Shown in pieces: positions 17,244 to 26,971 of a stretch of 64,000 nucleotides of DNA. The position numbers and the translations under genes are program-made. This DNA comes from JBGCED01 sp045106055 (GTDB lineage: Bacteria > Pseudomonadota > Alphaproteobacteria > CBDDJK01). The stretch lies in contig JBGCED010000025.1 in assembly GCA_045106055.1 (NCBI GenBank), positions 9,777 to 73,776 of the forward strand. The letters are read 5' to 3'. The first letter of the stretch is position 1, and every line of letters starts with the position of its first letter. Under the pieces are notes generated by a model. It was not told the origin of the DNA and did no database searches. It worked only from the letters and a program-made list of their open reading frames with translations.

Positions 17244-18622
17244 CAGCTTTGATCCTTTGAATCTTCGGCTAGATCAGGTCTTGCCGCCGCGATTACCTTT
17301 AGTTTTTCAATAAAATCACGCCCGCGATGTTCAAAATCTTCGTAAGCATCAAAGGATGCACAAGCGGGGGATAATAAAATTACAGGATGATCGCCATTAT
17401 CGGTAAATGCCGCGTGCCATGCTTGCTCTATGGCATCGCTTAGCGATATGGCATGATGGGTTTCAATGCGGCGATTGATGAAAGCATCAAGTTCATGTGC
17501 AGCATCGCCAATTAAAAAAACTTGTTTGATATTTTCAAAATGGGGGGTAAGCACATCATACGCACCTTGCTTTGACAATCCGCCCGCGATCCAAAAAATA
17601 TCATCAAAACAGGCAAGCGCCTTTGCCGCAGATTCTGGGTTGGTTGCCTTGGAATCATTATAAAAGCGTATTTTTCCATAATGCGCGACTTTTTGCAAAC
17701 GATGATCAAGCCCGCGAAAGCCTTGAATGCCTTGTATGATCTGGGCTTGATTCATGCCCAAATGCGCGCAGATAAAATAACAGGCTTTGATATTTTGTTG
17801 ATTATGATCCCCTGGTAAATATTCAAGCTGGCCAAGCGTTTTTTGAGCGGCAGCGGGCAGGGTTTCTTCAGCTAGCCCTTTAAGCTGATAAGGCGTGCTG
17901 GCAACCGCTTTGCTGTTAAATATTTTTTGTGTTAAAGCATCATCATTGCCCAGCAAGGCAAGCCCATCAGGCAGCATTAAATCAAGCAATTTTGCTTTTG
18001 CGGCTGCGTAATTATCTAGGCTTTTGTGATAATCCAAATGATCGGGCGTGATGTTTAAAATCACCCCCGCCGCCAGCTTAAGGTCTTTGATCGTTTCCAG
18101 CTGATAGGATGATAATTCCAAAACATAAACCCCGCCTTGTGCAAGTGGCGGTAAATTTAAGGCAGCAACCCCCAAATTTCCGCCCGCTGCAACTGCAAAC
18201 CCCGCCATTGACAGGCAATGGGCAATCAGCGCGGTCGTTGTGGATTTTCCATTGGTGCCAGTAATGCCAATAAAATGGCATTGCGGGTTTGCCAAATATA
18301 ATAAATCAATATCGCTTAATCGCGGAATGTTAAGCCGCTGCGCTTCCTTAATTAGCGGGTGATCTTGCGGGATGCCAGGGGATAGAATAAGCGCGCTTGC
18401 CGTTTGAAGCTGCGCAAAATCACGGCTTGCATGGTGAAACTCTATTTGCTGCTGATCGGGCTTTAAGTGCTGCTGCGCCCGCGCCAAACCTGCTTCATAA
18501 TCGTCAAAGGCAAGAATGTCTGCGCCGCCAGCCAGCAGCGCATGAATGGCAGCAATCCCCGTGCGTCCAAGCCCCAATATGGCGACTGTATTTCCATTAA
18601 AGCTGTTTATTTTCTGTTGCAT
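17243..18622 (-). CDS. murD: UDP-N-acetylmuramoyl-L-alanine--D-glutamate ligase
   Basis: 459 residues. It adds D-Glu to UDP-MurNAc-L-Ala. AILGLGRTGIAAIHAL is the N-terminal nucleotide fold, ALILSPGIPQDHPLI the uracil region, ITGTNGKSTTTALI the ATP loop, TPDHLDYHKSLDNYAAAKAK the central domain and FYNDSKATNPESAAKAL the C-terminal domain motif. It follows mraY with a 10-bp gap. Confidence 0.96.
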   Translation of the reverse strand: MQQKINSFNGNTVAILGLGRTGIAAIHALLAGGADILAFDDYEAGLARAQQHLKPDQQQIEFHHASRDFAQLQTASALILSPGIPQDHPLIKEAQRLNIPRLSDIDLLYLANPQCHFIGITGTNGKSTTTALIAHCLSMAGFAVAAGGNLGVAALNLPPLAQGGVYVLELSSYQLETIKDLKLAAGVILNITPDHLDYHKSLDNYAAAKAKLLDLMLPDGLALLGNDDALTQKIFNSKAVASTPYQLKGLAEETLPAAAQKTLGQLEYLPGDHNQQNIKACYFICAHLGMNQAQIIQGIQGFRGLDHRLQKVAHYGKIRFYNDSKATNPESAAKALACFDDIFWIAGGLSKQGAYDVLTPHFENIKQVFLIGDAAHELDAFINRRIETHHAISLSDAIEQAWHAAFTDNGDHPVILLSPACASFDAYEDFEHRGRDFIEKLKVIAAARPDLAEDSKDQS

Positions 18623-18632
18623 AAGCCTATAT

Positions 18633-19718
18633 CTAGCGCAATTTTAAGGTTGCAAGTCCGATCATTGCCAGAATAAGTGCAATGATCCAAAAGCGGATGA
18701 CGATGGTTGGTTCTGACCAGCCCTTTTTTTCAAAATGATGATGAAGCGGTGCCATCCTAAAGACGCGCTTTCCTGTAAGCTTAAAGGATGCAACTTGAAT
18801 GATGACCGATACCGCTTCCAGCACGAACAGTCCGCCAATAATGGCAAGCACAATCTCGTGCTTGGTGACCATCGCGATTGCCCCAAGCGCGCCGCCAAGC
18901 GCAAGCGATCCTGTATCGCCCATAAAAACTTGAGCGGGCGGGGCATTAAACCATAAAAATCCAAGCCCGCCACCAATCATCGCCCCGCAAATGATCGCAA
19001 GCTCGCCCGCGCCATCCACATAAAATAATTGCAGATAATTGGCGTAAATCGCGTTCCCCACCAGATAAGAGATAAAGCCAAAACACCCCGCAGCAATCAT
19101 CACAGGACCAATCGCCAGCCCATCCAAGCCATCGGTTAAATTGACCGCATTGGATGATCCAATCAGCACCACCATCAAAAACGGGATATAGAAATATCCA
19201 AAATTTAAAGTAAATTCTTTCAAGAAAGGCACAGAAAGATGGCTGTCAATCATGTCGGGGGCGGTGGCTTGATATAGAATGATTGCCATGATGCTAATCA
19301 CGCTTTGGGCAAGCAATTTATAGCGCCCTTTTAGCCCTTTGGAATTTTTCTTGGTGATTTTCAAATAATCATCGGCGAACCCAATCAGCCCAAAGCCAAA
19401 AGTCACCAAACACACAACCCAAATATAAATATCGGTTAAATCTGCCCATAATAAAACAGAAATGCCCATTGCAAGCAAGATTAACATCCCGCCCATGCTT
19501 GGTGTGCCGTGCTTTGCAAGATGCGTTTCTGGTGTATCCTCGCGAATATTGCTGTTGCCAGCTTGTTTGGCGCGCAACCACCCAATCAGCTTTGGCCCAA
19601 GATAGAAGCTTAACAGAATCGCGGTTAATATTGCCCCGCCAGTTCGGAAGGTCAAATAGCGAAACAGGTTAAAGCCTGACCAAATGTCACTTAATTCGGG
19701 TTGAAGCAGAAAAAACAT
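18633..19718 (-). CDS. mraY: Phospho-N-acetylmuramoyl-pentapeptide transferase
   Basis: 361 residues, about ten membrane helices. MraY moves phospho-MurNAc-pentapeptide onto undecaprenyl phosphate to give lipid I. Active-site motifs are [16 protein letters not shown] (catalytic Asp pair), [30 protein letters not shown] and [14 protein letters not shown], which hold the metal and substrate residues. It overlaps murF by 1 bp. Length equals that of typical MraY. Confidence 0.97.
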   Translation of the reverse strand: MFFLLQPELSDIWSGFNLFRYLTFRTGGAILTAILLSFYLGPKLIGWLRAKQAGNSNIREDTPETHLAKHGTPSMGGMLILLAMGISVLLWADLTDIYIWVVCLVTFGFGLIGFADDYLKITKKNSKGLKGRYKLLAQSVISIMAIILYQATAPDMIDSHLSVPFLKEFTLNFGYFYIPFLMVVLIGSSNAVNLTDGLDGLAIGPVMIAAGCFGFISYLVGNAIYANYLQLFYVDGAGELAIICGAMIGGGLGFLWFNAPPAQVFMGDTGSLALGGALGAIAMVTKHEIVLAIIGGLFVLEAVSVIIQVASFKLTGKRVFRMAPLHHHFEKKGWSEPTIVIRFWIIALILAMIGLATLKLR

Positions 19719-21208
19719 CAGGATGTTTCCTTTGGGGCTTGTGTAAATTCATCAATCAAATGGCTTAATTTTGCCGAATTTGATCCCTTGACCAAGATAA
19801 AATCATGCGGCTTAACAAGGGATTTTATATCGTATAGCAGCGCATTAACATCTTTGAAAAACAGGCATTTGCTGCGGTGATCCAAGGAATAATTGGAAGC
19901 ACCCTGATTGAAATCACCTTGATATGAATCATTTAACATCTGCATATTTTTATTGCTTATTATGTCCTTGCCCACCAGCCATATCTGATCCAGAATCATT
20001 CCAGTTAATGCAGCAGCAATGCTTGTATAATGATCTTGTGCCATGCCGCCCAATTCGGCAAAATCCCCAAGAATGACGATTTTACGCCCCTTATGGGCAA
20101 CAGCATCAAAATGTTTCAGCGCAGCTTTTACTGCAATTGGACTTGCATTATATGATTCATCAATCAATGTAACGGGGAAATCATAGCGATTGGATATTAT
20201 TTTATTGCCGCGTCCTTTTGGAATTTCAAAAGCGCGCAGCGCATCAAGCCCTGTTTGCACCGATAATCCCAGCGCATCAAGCACAGGCGCAACCGATGAT
20301 AGGGTAATGGCAAGCCCATCGCTGATGGCCGCTATGTTTAGCGTGTAATCATTGCTTTTATGATGAATATTGGCGGTAAGCTGATCTGGATTGGATGCGA
20401 TATGATCAAGGTGAAAATCCGCCTGCGGGTGCTTGCCAAAGCTGGTAAGGGCGCAATTTTGATGTTGCGTTTTTTTAAAAATCAAAGGGTAATAAGGGGA
20501 TTCGCGAAGTGCGATCAAATGTCCCTTTGGGCTAAGCCCATCGGCGATTTCAAGCTTTGCCAGCGCAATATCTTGGGGATGATCAAAATTTTCACTATGG
20601 GCAGAGGCAATATTGGTGATCAGCGCAATGTCTGGGCGCGCAAGATGTGATAGGAAATGAATCTCGCCCGCGTGATTCATGCCCATCTCAAAAATGCCAT
20701 ATTCTGTTTCAAGCTTCATGCGCGCTAGGGATAGCGGCATCCCAATATGATTGTTTAAATTGCCCTTTGTGGCGTGAACCGCCCCAAATTTAGCAAGCGC
20801 AAGTGCAAGCGCGCTTGTTGCCCCTGTTTTGCCGACCGATCCTGTAATGCCAATGATTTTTGCTGCGGATTGATTGCGGCGATGGCGTGCAAGGTCTTGC
20901 AATGCTTCCAAGCAATCTTGGACTTTAATCAAAGGGATAGCAGCGTTGATATGCGCAAGATCAATTGTTTCGGCGCGCCTTTGATCGATCAGCACGCAAG
21001 CTGCGCCCTTATCAATCGCAGCCTTTATATGATCATGCCCATCATGGTTATCCCCGATTAAGGGAATAAATAAATCACCTTTGGCAAGGGTTCTGGTGTC
21101 AATCGAAATGCCCATGATTGGCTGCATAGGCTTATCTGAAATCGGATGATATAATGCGCCCTTTACCGCATCAATAATATCCGCTATTTTCCATAATTCT
21201 GCCATCAT
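19718..21208 (-). CDS. murF: UDP-N-acetylmuramoyl-tripeptide--D-alanyl-D-alanine ligase
   Basis: 496 residues. It adds the D-Ala-D-Ala dipeptide from Ddl to complete the pentapeptide. [17 protein letters not shown] is the N-terminal uridine-binding domain, [17 protein letters not shown] the ATP loop, [11 protein letters not shown] and IDESYNASP the central and C-terminal motifs. The stretch of about 30 residues after LVGKDIISN is less conserved. It overlaps murE by 4 bp. Confidence 0.96.
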   Translation of the reverse strand: MMAELWKIADIIDAVKGALYHPISDKPMQPIMGISIDTRTLAKGDLFIPLIGDNHDGHDHIKAAIDKGAACVLIDQRRAETIDLAHINAAIPLIKVQDCLEALQDLARHRRNQSAAKIIGITGSVGKTGATSALALALAKFGAVHATKGNLNNHIGMPLSLARMKLETEYGIFEMGMNHAGEIHFLSHLARPDIALITNIASAHSENFDHPQDIALAKLEIADGLSPKGHLIALRESPYYPLIFKKTQHQNCALTSFGKHPQADFHLDHIASNPDQLTANIHHKSNDYTLNIAAISDGLAITLSSVAPVLDALGLSVQTGLDALRAFEIPKGRGNKIISNRYDFPVTLIDESYNASPIAVKAALKHFDAVAHKGRKIVILGDFAELGGMAQDHYTSIAAALTGMILDQIWLVGKDIISNKNMQMLNDSYQGDFNQGASNYSLDHRSKCLFFKDVNALLYDIKSLVKPHDFILVKGSNSAKLSHLIDEFTQAPKETS

Positions 21209-22710
21209 ACTTCTTCCGATAATGCGCGTTCAATGATCTGCTTATCGCTAAAAGGCACGGATTTTCCATTGCTAATTTGAACGGTTTCATGCCCCTTTCC
21301 TGCAACAATCAAGCAATCATCAGCCCCTAATTTGCTGATGGCGTGCCTTATCGCCTTAGCGCGATCGCCAATTTCGGTTGCATGCTTACATTTTGTCATA
21401 ATCATGCTGCGAATATGCGCAGGGTCTTCATCGCGTGGATTATCGTCTGTAATGATAATATGATCGGCATTTTGCGCGGCGATCTTTCCCATAATTGCGC
21501 GTTTTTCCTGATCGCGATTGCCGCCGCAACCAAATACCACATGCAATTTACCCTTAAAATATGGGCGCACATCGCCAAGCACCACCGATAGCGCATCTGG
21601 TGTATGGGCGTAATCGACAAAGATGCTGCCACCATTCTGGGTCTGCCCAATCCATTCCATGCGCCCCGCAACCGCATGAAGCCCGCGCAGATAATGACCG
21701 ATGGAGGTGGGTGAAAACCCGCTTGCTAGGGCAAGCCCCACGGCAGCAAGCATGTTTTTAAGCTGGAATCTGCCAATTAACCCAACAAATACATTAAATT
21801 TATAGTCTTGCAAGATGCTTAAACTTACCAGCGTTCCTGTTTGCAAGGTTTTATAAGAAGTGATTTTAAGATCGGCATCCCCTTCATCTTCTGGCAGCGC
21901 ATAGGTCAGCTTGAATAAATGACGCTGTTTAACTAGCGGGCTTAAATCCTTTTCTGCGCGCGATCCAGCTTGCAGCACCATACAGCCGCCTGCGACCAGA
22001 ATATCTGTAAATAAGCGATATTTAGCAGCGCGGTATGTTTCCATATCGCCGTGATAATCCAAATGATCATGCGATAGGTTGGTAAAGGCTGCTGCCATAA
22101 TCTTAATGCCATCAAGGCGATATTGCGCCAATCCATGGCTGGATGCTTCCATCGCCAAACATTGAACATCCTTATTTGCAAGCATGGCAAGAATTTGCGC
22201 AAGTTCCGCAGGATCAGGCGTGGTTAGCGCATGGTGAAATACAGGCAAATCATTCCCAAGATGATGGGGGTGGGTAATCACCCCCATCGTGCCAATGCTG
22301 GCAGTGGTGCAAGCTTGCATTTCAAAAAGCTGGCGGTAAAATTCAACAACCGAGCTTTTGCCATTTGTTCCCGTCACGGCAACCACGCGATCAGGCTGGC
22401 TTTTCTTGCCCTTGCTGGCAAAATGCCTTGCAAGCAGGCTAAGCACCAATCGCGCATTTTCAACCTGTATGAATTTACAGTCTTTTGCTGCTTGATGGGC
22501 TGCTTGATGAGGTGCTTGATAAGCAGGGCTGGCTTCAAACAGAATCGCGCTTGCCCCTTTTTCAATGGCTGCATTGATATAATCCGCGCCATTATGGGTG
22601 CTGCCTTTAAGGGCAATATAAAGATCGCCAGCTTCAAGATTGCGGCTATCATGGCTGATATTGGTGGCTTCAGGCGGCAGTTGCGCGATTAATGCGTTGA
22701 TGTTAATCAT
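21205..22710 (-). CDS. murE: UDP-N-acetylmuramoyl-tripeptide synthetase, meso-diaminopimelate type
   Basis: 501 residues. SHDSRNLEAGDLYIALKG is the N-terminal domain, AVTGTNGKSSVVEFY the ATP loop, LSHDHLDYHGDMETYRAAK the central domain, and DDNPRDEDP in the C-terminal domain is the motif that selects meso-diaminopimelate over lysine. This fits with dapD at 5234-6094. A small coding repeat (HQAAHQAA, about residues 67-74) is encoded by near-identical short DNA repeats around 22490-22530 and looks like slippage. Confidence 0.96.
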   Translation of the reverse strand: MININALIAQLPPEATNISHDSRNLEAGDLYIALKGSTHNGADYINAAIEKGASAILFEASPAYQAPHQAAHQAAKDCKFIQVENARLVLSLLARHFASKGKKSQPDRVVAVTGTNGKSSVVEFYRQLFEMQACTTASIGTMGVITHPHHLGNDLPVFHHALTTPDPAELAQILAMLANKDVQCLAMEASSHGLAQYRLDGIKIMAAAFTNLSHDHLDYHGDMETYRAAKYRLFTDILVAGGCMVLQAGSRAEKDLSPLVKQRHLFKLTYALPEDEGDADLKITSYKTLQTGTLVSLSILQDYKFNVFVGLIGRFQLKNMLAAVGLALASGFSPTSIGHYLRGLHAVAGRMEWIGQTQNGGSIFVDYAHTPDALSVVLGDVRPYFKGKLHVVFGCGGNRDQEKRAIMGKIAAQNADHIIITDDNPRDEDPAHIRSMIMTKCKHATEIGDRAKAIRHAISKLGADDCLIVAGKGHETVQISNGKSVPFSDKQIIERALSEEV

Positions 22711-22713
22711 TTA

Positions 22714-24648
22714 TTACCCTCCATGCCCGTCAAGCGCAATATGAATTGCCTTGGTCATTAACGGGTCAAAATCATCTGGATCACTGCCGATAGGATGATA
22801 GGGCGCAATCGCATATAGTCCAATCATGGCGTTGATAATTTCTTTTACCAGCGGGGCAGCCGTCCAGCCACTGGTTGCAAAACCGTGAGTTTCCTTGATG
22901 CCCTTGGGTTCATCAATCAGACCATAGACCAAATATTGCGGATCATCCATCGGAAAGGCAGCAATAAAGCTGTTGCGATTCTTGTTTCCATATTTGCCAT
23001 CTGCGTTTAATTTTGATGCTGTGCCTGTTTTACCGCCAATATAATAGCCTGGAATCTCAGCCTTTTTGCCAGAGCCATAAATCATATTAAGCCGCATTAA
23101 TTGCCGTATTTGGGTTTGGCTTTCAGCGGAAATAAGCGGTTCAAACTTTTTATTTTCAAAATCTTCTGCGCTTTGCTTTAGCAAGGTTGGCTGCGTATAG
23201 CCCTTTGTGCCAATCAAGCCGCCAATGCTTGCAGCAAGCGCCATCGGCGATGTGGCAAAGCCATGACCATAAGCAATGGAATAAGCCCTTGTTCTGTTCC
23301 ATGGGGAAAGATAGTTTGCTTGCTTGCAATTGCCAATTTCGCTTGGCGCACAATCGGTTAGGTGAATGGCGTTAAAAAAATCCTTTTGGGCTGCTGCGCC
23401 GACCTTATCCGCCATCAAAGCAGAAGCGATGTTGGACGAAAAAACAAAGGTTTCAGCAACATTTAAGGGGCGTTTTTTAGGGTGAAAGTCGCGAATATAA
23501 TTTCTACCAAGCCGTAAAGGGTTGGTCGCATCATGGATGTCGGTTAATGCGCCATTGCCGCGATCCAAATAAAGGGCGGTATTGATGATTTTAAGCACTG
23601 AACCAAGTTCCAATGCGTCATCAACCATGACATTACGCTGTGCAGGATGATCGGGCGAAAGCGGGCGATCTGGATCAAAATCAGGCAGCGATATATTGGT
23701 TAATATTTCGCCCGTTTTGATGTTCATCACCAGCACCCCACCAGCCAATGCGCTGAATTTATCAATATAAGTTCCCAGAATTTGATGTGATTTTGCTTGC
23801 AATCTTGTATCAATCGACAGGATAAGGGGTTGATCTGGATGGGCGGTTAAACGCGTTTCAAAAGCGCGCTCTGCGCCCATCAACCCTTTATGTACATTGA
23901 TTGTTTTGCCGTCCCTTACAACATCAGCAAAACCAGGATAGCCCACAACATGGCTGGTGATGGGCTGGGTTAGGGCGCGCGATTCTGATTTTTCCCATGT
24001 AAGATGCGGAAAGCCCAGCCCGTGAATGCGCTGATAAAGCGATGGGGCGATTTTGGTAAAAAGCCTGAAACGGCTTTTTCGATCTTTGATGCGTTCATAA
24101 AGCGCGTTAGGGTCAATTTTATCCGCTTTATTTTCAATATCCATATTTAATATTTCAGCCAAATGCGAGGCAACATATTCTGCGCTATAAAGCGGTTGTT
24201 CCTGATAATAGAGATCCCGCGTTTCTAAATTTGATGCAAGCATCATCCCGTTTCGATCCAAAATATCCGCCCGTTTGCTAATTCTTGGGCGCTCTTTAAT
24301 TGTTGGCAGCGGTTGTTCTGCGCGAATTCCATAATCTTCGGGGCGCAAATGGCTGGTTTTCACAATGCCATGTGCGATAAATGCAAATGCAATGAACATC
24401 ACAAATGCAACCATAAATGCACGCGCCCTTGCTTGTATATGATGGCTGCTAAGGGCGTTTTTCTTATCGCCTATCCTTGAATCTTCGTCTGCTAGATCTG
24501 CAAAATACAGCGCAGAGGCAGCACCATTTTCAGCAGCAAAATCGCCATATTCTGATTGCCGCGCCTGATCTGGGCCCTGATCCTGATCTTGTTGATCAGA
24601 AGAAAGCGTAAAAAAATCAGCAACTGGTTTAAACGGATTATGGGTCAT
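22714..24648 (-). CDS. ftsI: Septal peptidoglycan transpeptidase FtsI (PBP3)
   Basis: 644 residues, class B penicillin-binding protein. A long charged cytoplasmic tail (about residues 1-75, with a Gln/Asp-rich stretch near 18-30) precedes one membrane helix (about 78-97). The dimerisation or pedestal domain starts with RISKRADILDRNG. In the transpeptidase domain the active-site SVLK is at 350-353, SSN at 404-406 and KTG at 540-542, so all catalytic motifs are kept. No C-terminal PASTA domains are present. It lies between ftsL and murE, the standard place. Confidence 0.96.
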   Translation of the reverse strand: MTHNPFKPVADFFTLSSDQQDQDQGPDQARQSEYGDFAAENGAASALYFADLADEDSRIGDKKNALSSHHIQARARAFMVAFVMFIAFAFIAHGIVKTSHLRPEDYGIRAEQPLPTIKERPRISKRADILDRNGMMLASNLETRDLYYQEQPLYSAEYVASHLAEILNMDIENKADKIDPNALYERIKDRKSRFRLFTKIAPSLYQRIHGLGFPHLTWEKSESRALTQPITSHVVGYPGFADVVRDGKTINVHKGLMGAERAFETRLTAHPDQPLILSIDTRLQAKSHQILGTYIDKFSALAGGVLVMNIKTGEILTNISLPDFDPDRPLSPDHPAQRNVMVDDALELGSVLKIINTALYLDRGNGALTDIHDATNPLRLGRNYIRDFHPKKRPLNVAETFVFSSNIASALMADKVGAAAQKDFFNAIHLTDCAPSEIGNCKQANYLSPWNRTRAYSIAYGHGFATSPMALAASIGGLIGTKGYTQPTLLKQSAEDFENKKFEPLISAESQTQIRQLMRLNMIYGSGKKAEIPGYYIGGKTGTASKLNADGKYGNKNRNSFIAAFPMDDPQYLVYGLIDEPKGIKETHGFATSGWTAAPLVKEIINAMIGLYAIAPYHPIGSDPDDFDPLMTKAIHIALDGHGG

Positions 24649-24652
24649 GGTT

Positions 24653-24997
24653 TTAATTCTTGAACGCTTGTGTGCTGGGCGCTTGAGCGTAATCTTTTAT
24701 TCCGTAATGGGTGGTTAATTTATCCAGTGAAAAAATCTGTTCGGGCGTGATTTCAACCATGTGCGGCAGAATGCGCGCCGATTTCTCTAAAATACGGCTG
24801 GGCGTGGTTAAATATTCCCAATCCCGCTTATAGGCTTCAATCAAGGCGCGCTCTTGTGCGATTTTGCGGTTAATCTCATTGATTTCGTCTTCAAGCAATT
24901 TTGCCTGACGGTTGGTATAGCTTAAAAACACAATCGCCCCCATCAATGCCGCCAAGATCAGCCAGTTAAAATGCGCCATTTTGAATTTTTCAAACAT
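24653..24997 (-). CDS. ftsL: Cell division protein FtsL
   Basis: 114 residues: a short cytoplasmic end, one membrane helix (FNWLILAALMGAIVFLSY) and a periplasmic coiled coil (about residues 33-60, rich in Glu, Lys, Ile) ending near TTPSRILEKSARILPHMV. FtsL proteins diverge strongly in sequence; the call rests on this architecture plus position between rsmH and ftsI. The start overlaps the rsmH stop by 8 bp. FtsL bridges FtsQ and FtsB to FtsWI at the septum. Confidence 0.9.
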   Translation of the reverse strand: MFEKFKMAHFNWLILAALMGAIVFLSYTNRQAKLLEDEINEINRKIAQERALIEAYKRDWEYLTTPSRILEKSARILPHMVEITPEQIFSLDKLTTHYGIKDYAQAPSTQAFKN

Positions 24998-26006
24998 GAT
25001 GATATGCCTTATTTGCAGCTAAGGGGGCGGGATGATCAATTTTAACCGCAACCCGCAATTTTGCCGATCTGGAGCGAATATTTTCACTAAGCTCGTCTTG
25101 ACTTGCAGTATAAGGCTTGCGGTTAATGATCTTCAAGCTGGGTGTTTTTAACGGGTTTTCGGGGCGATAGCGTGACCCGCCGCCGCCAATATCGCTATGA
25201 TGGCGCATAAATTGCTTCACAATGCGATCTTCAAGTGAATGAAAGCTGACCACCAGCAATTTGCCATTAATTTTTAGCAGATGAAGCGCTTGCATTAAGG
25301 CGGTCTCCAGCTGCTTCAATTCTTGATTAACCGCAATGCGGATTGCTTGAAAACTGCGGGTTGCGGGATGGATTTGTTTGCCTGATCCTTTTTTGTTGCG
25401 GCCGCGCGGCATGATATCCTCAATCAGGCTTGCCAAGGCTTGGGTGGTTGATAATCTTGTGCCTTGCGCTTTTAATTCCATTTGTTTTTTAACAATGGCA
25501 GCCGCAATTTTGCGCGCTTGGCGTTCTTCGCCATAATGATATAGAATATCGGCCAGGGACGCTTCATCAATATTTTCCAGCAAATCGGCTGCGCTTTGCC
25601 CCGATTGGCTCATCCGCATGTCTAAGGGTCCGTCTTTTGCAAAAGAAAAGCCGCGTTCCGCTTGATCTAATTGCGGGGAAGACACGCCAAGATCAAATAT
25701 GATGCCATCAAAACCCGCAAAGTCAGGCGTGTGAATGGATTGAAGCGGGCAAGTGGAAAGCTGATCCCTCATCTGATCAAAACAGCTTTCAATGCCATAA
25801 AATCGTCCGCTAAATTGCGCCGATAACGCATCCATATAAGATAGCGCAGCAGGATCGCGATCAAAGCCAATCACGCTGCAATGCGCTGCTTCCAGCATGG
25901 CTTTGCTATAACCGCCAACCCCAAAGGTTGCATCAATATAATGCCCTTGCGTTTTGCATTCCAACTGCTTCATCACATCAGGCAGCATAACGGGGTAATG
26001 TTGCAT
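24990..26006 (-). CDS. rsmH: 16S rRNA (cytosine1402-N4)-methyltransferase
   Basis: The enzyme N4-methylates C1402 of 16S rRNA near the P site. Motifs: HYPVMLPDVMKQL, DATFGVGGYSKAML (SAM loop), GFDRDPAAL, DGIIFDLGVSSPQLDQAERGF, GPLDMRM, FQAIRIAVNQEL and VVSFHSLEDRIVKQF. I start at 26006 (MQHYP), where AAGGGG lies 6 nt upstream. The open frame runs on to 26231, but that part lies inside mraZ and does not resemble RsmH. The chosen start gives 338 residues. Confidence 0.95.
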   Translation of the reverse strand: MQHYPVMLPDVMKQLECKTQGHYIDATFGVGGYSKAMLEAAHCSVIGFDRDPAALSYMDALSAQFSGRFYGIESCFDQMRDQLSTCPLQSIHTPDFAGFDGIIFDLGVSSPQLDQAERGFSFAKDGPLDMRMSQSGQSAADLLENIDEASLADILYHYGEERQARKIAAAIVKKQMELKAQGTRLSTTQALASLIEDIMPRGRNKKGSGKQIHPATRSFQAIRIAVNQELKQLETALMQALHLLKINGKLLVVSFHSLEDRIVKQFMRHHSDIGGGGSRYRPENPLKTPSLKIINRKPYTASQDELSENIRSRSAKLRVAVKIDHPAPLAANKAYHHV

Positions 26007-26016
26007 ATTTTTCCCC

Positions 26017-26526
26017 TTATCTGTTTTCATCTTTGCGTAATTGATCAAGCGCAGCCCAGCCCGCCTCAAGCTGATCTGGATCTGCGGGCGAACAATCTTG
26101 AACCCATGCAAGATGGGGTTCGCTTTGGCGAATTTCAAAGGTTTCCCCGCGCCCAACAAACAAGCATTGCCCCTTAATTTGAGCATGGGTTTGAAATGAT
26201 TTTGGCAATAAAAACCGCCCCGATTGGTCAAGGCTGATGCGCTGTGCTTTCGCCATATAAAAATCTTCCATTATTTTTCGCTGTGCGCTTAAACGCGGCA
26301 ATCGTGCAATGTCGCGCCCAAGCTGTTCCATATAAGGATGGTCGCATCCTTCCAAATAATGGTTGCTGGTGGGCGATGGGTAAAGATAGAAAAATCCAAA
26401 AGGATCATCAGGATTTGAAGCCAGCTGGTCTGCCGCTTGAACAAGCCCGACACGATAAGAAGCAGGCAGCGATACACGCCCCTTGCGATCTAGCTTATTA
26501 TCATAGCTGCCTGTAAATAACGCCAT
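26017..26526 (-). CDS. mraZ: MraZ, transcriptional regulator of the division cluster
   Basis: 169 residues with the two AbrB-like SpoVT/MraZ repeats: the first opens FTGSYDNKLDRKGRVSLPASYR, the second holds AQRISLDQSGRFLLPKSF. MraZ forms rings and binds phased short repeats near its own promoter; it represses in E. coli and activates in mycoplasmas. It is the first gene of the cluster, and such a phased repeat is present just upstream (26615-26649). The insert between the repeats (YLEGCDHPYMEQLG) is normal in alphaproteobacteria. Confidence 0.95.
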   Translation of the reverse strand: MALFTGSYDNKLDRKGRVSLPASYRVGLVQAADQLASNPDDPFGFFYLYPSPTSNHYLEGCDHPYMEQLGRDIARLPRLSAQRKIMEDFYMAKAQRISLDQSGRFLLPKSFQTHAQIKGQCLFVGRGETFEIRQSEPHLAWVQDCSPADPDQLEAGWAALDQLRKDENR

Positions 26527-26576
26527 TTTCTGTTTAACCTAATTTAAGCATTCTGCCTGTTTTTTTATGCTAAATC

Positions 26577-26605
26577 ATTAAACAATTATATGCGTGTAAA
26601 GTCAA
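26577..26605 (-). promoter_or_regulatory. Candidate sigma-70 promoter of the mraZ-ftsA cluster
   Basis: On the minus strand TTGACT (26600-26605) and TTTAAT (26577-26582) are separated by exactly 17 bp. This leaves a leader of about 40-45 nt before the mraZ ATG at 26526. It is the best promoter match upstream of the cluster. Confidence 0.65.
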
Positions 26606-26614
26606 TGATATTTA

Positions 26615-26649
26615 TGGGATTTTATGGTTTTTTAAGGGATTTTATGGGC
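26615..26649. promoter_or_regulatory. Four 10-bp-phased repeats, candidate MraZ operator
   Basis: On the plus strand TGGGA (26615), TGGTT (26625), AGGGA (26635) and TGGGC (26645) are each separated by the same 5-nt spacer TTTTA. E. coli MraZ binds TGGGN repeats with 5-nt spacers. Here the repeats lie just upstream of the -35 box and point away from mraZ, unlike in E. coli. The periodicity is direct observation; MraZ binding is inference. Confidence 0.6.
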
Positions 26650-26741
26650 TATTTTGTTTTTTAGCTTGATTTAGATATCAGAATCGCGTTAAATTTTGAT
26701 AAGAAGTTTGCTCAAAACAAAATTAATCTAGTCATAATAAA

Positions 26742-26915
26742 ATGAAAACACCAGATGCCAATCCAGATTCACCCGACTTAAAAACGGATGATGCAAGACC
26801 AAAAGCAAAGGGCGCAAAGCCGAAGAAATCACCAGAGAAACAGGCTTTGCTTGCTGCGCGATTGCGCGAAAATTTAACAAAGCGAAAATCACAAAGCCGC
26901 GCCCGCGCAAAATGA
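26742..26915 (+). CDS. Small basic protein of unknown function
   Basis: 57 residues, divergent from mraZ. The N-terminal half is Pro/Asp-rich (MKTPDANPDSPDLKTDD), the rest Lys/Arg-rich. The end, LRENLTKRKSQSRARAK, resembles the C-terminal LRxNLxRRKxQARAR pattern that I recall from short hypothetical proteins of many alphaproteobacteria. The role of those proteins is not known to me. No clear Shine-Dalgarno sequence precedes the ATG. An overlapping frame on the minus strand looks like a shadow. Being short, it could be spurious, but the conserved-looking tail speaks for a real gene. Confidence 0.55.
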   Translation: MKTPDANPDSPDLKTDDARPKAKGAKPKKSPEKQALLAARLRENLTKRKSQSRARAK

Positions 26916-26971
26916 AAGTAAACATATCATAAAATCATATTTTGATTCTATTTGGTTCAGTGCATAAAAAA

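Noticed and set aside
26017..26231. Longer rsmH start at 26231, overlapping mraZ
   Set aside because: The extension does not resemble RsmH, and a strong ribosome site precedes the internal ATG at 26006.
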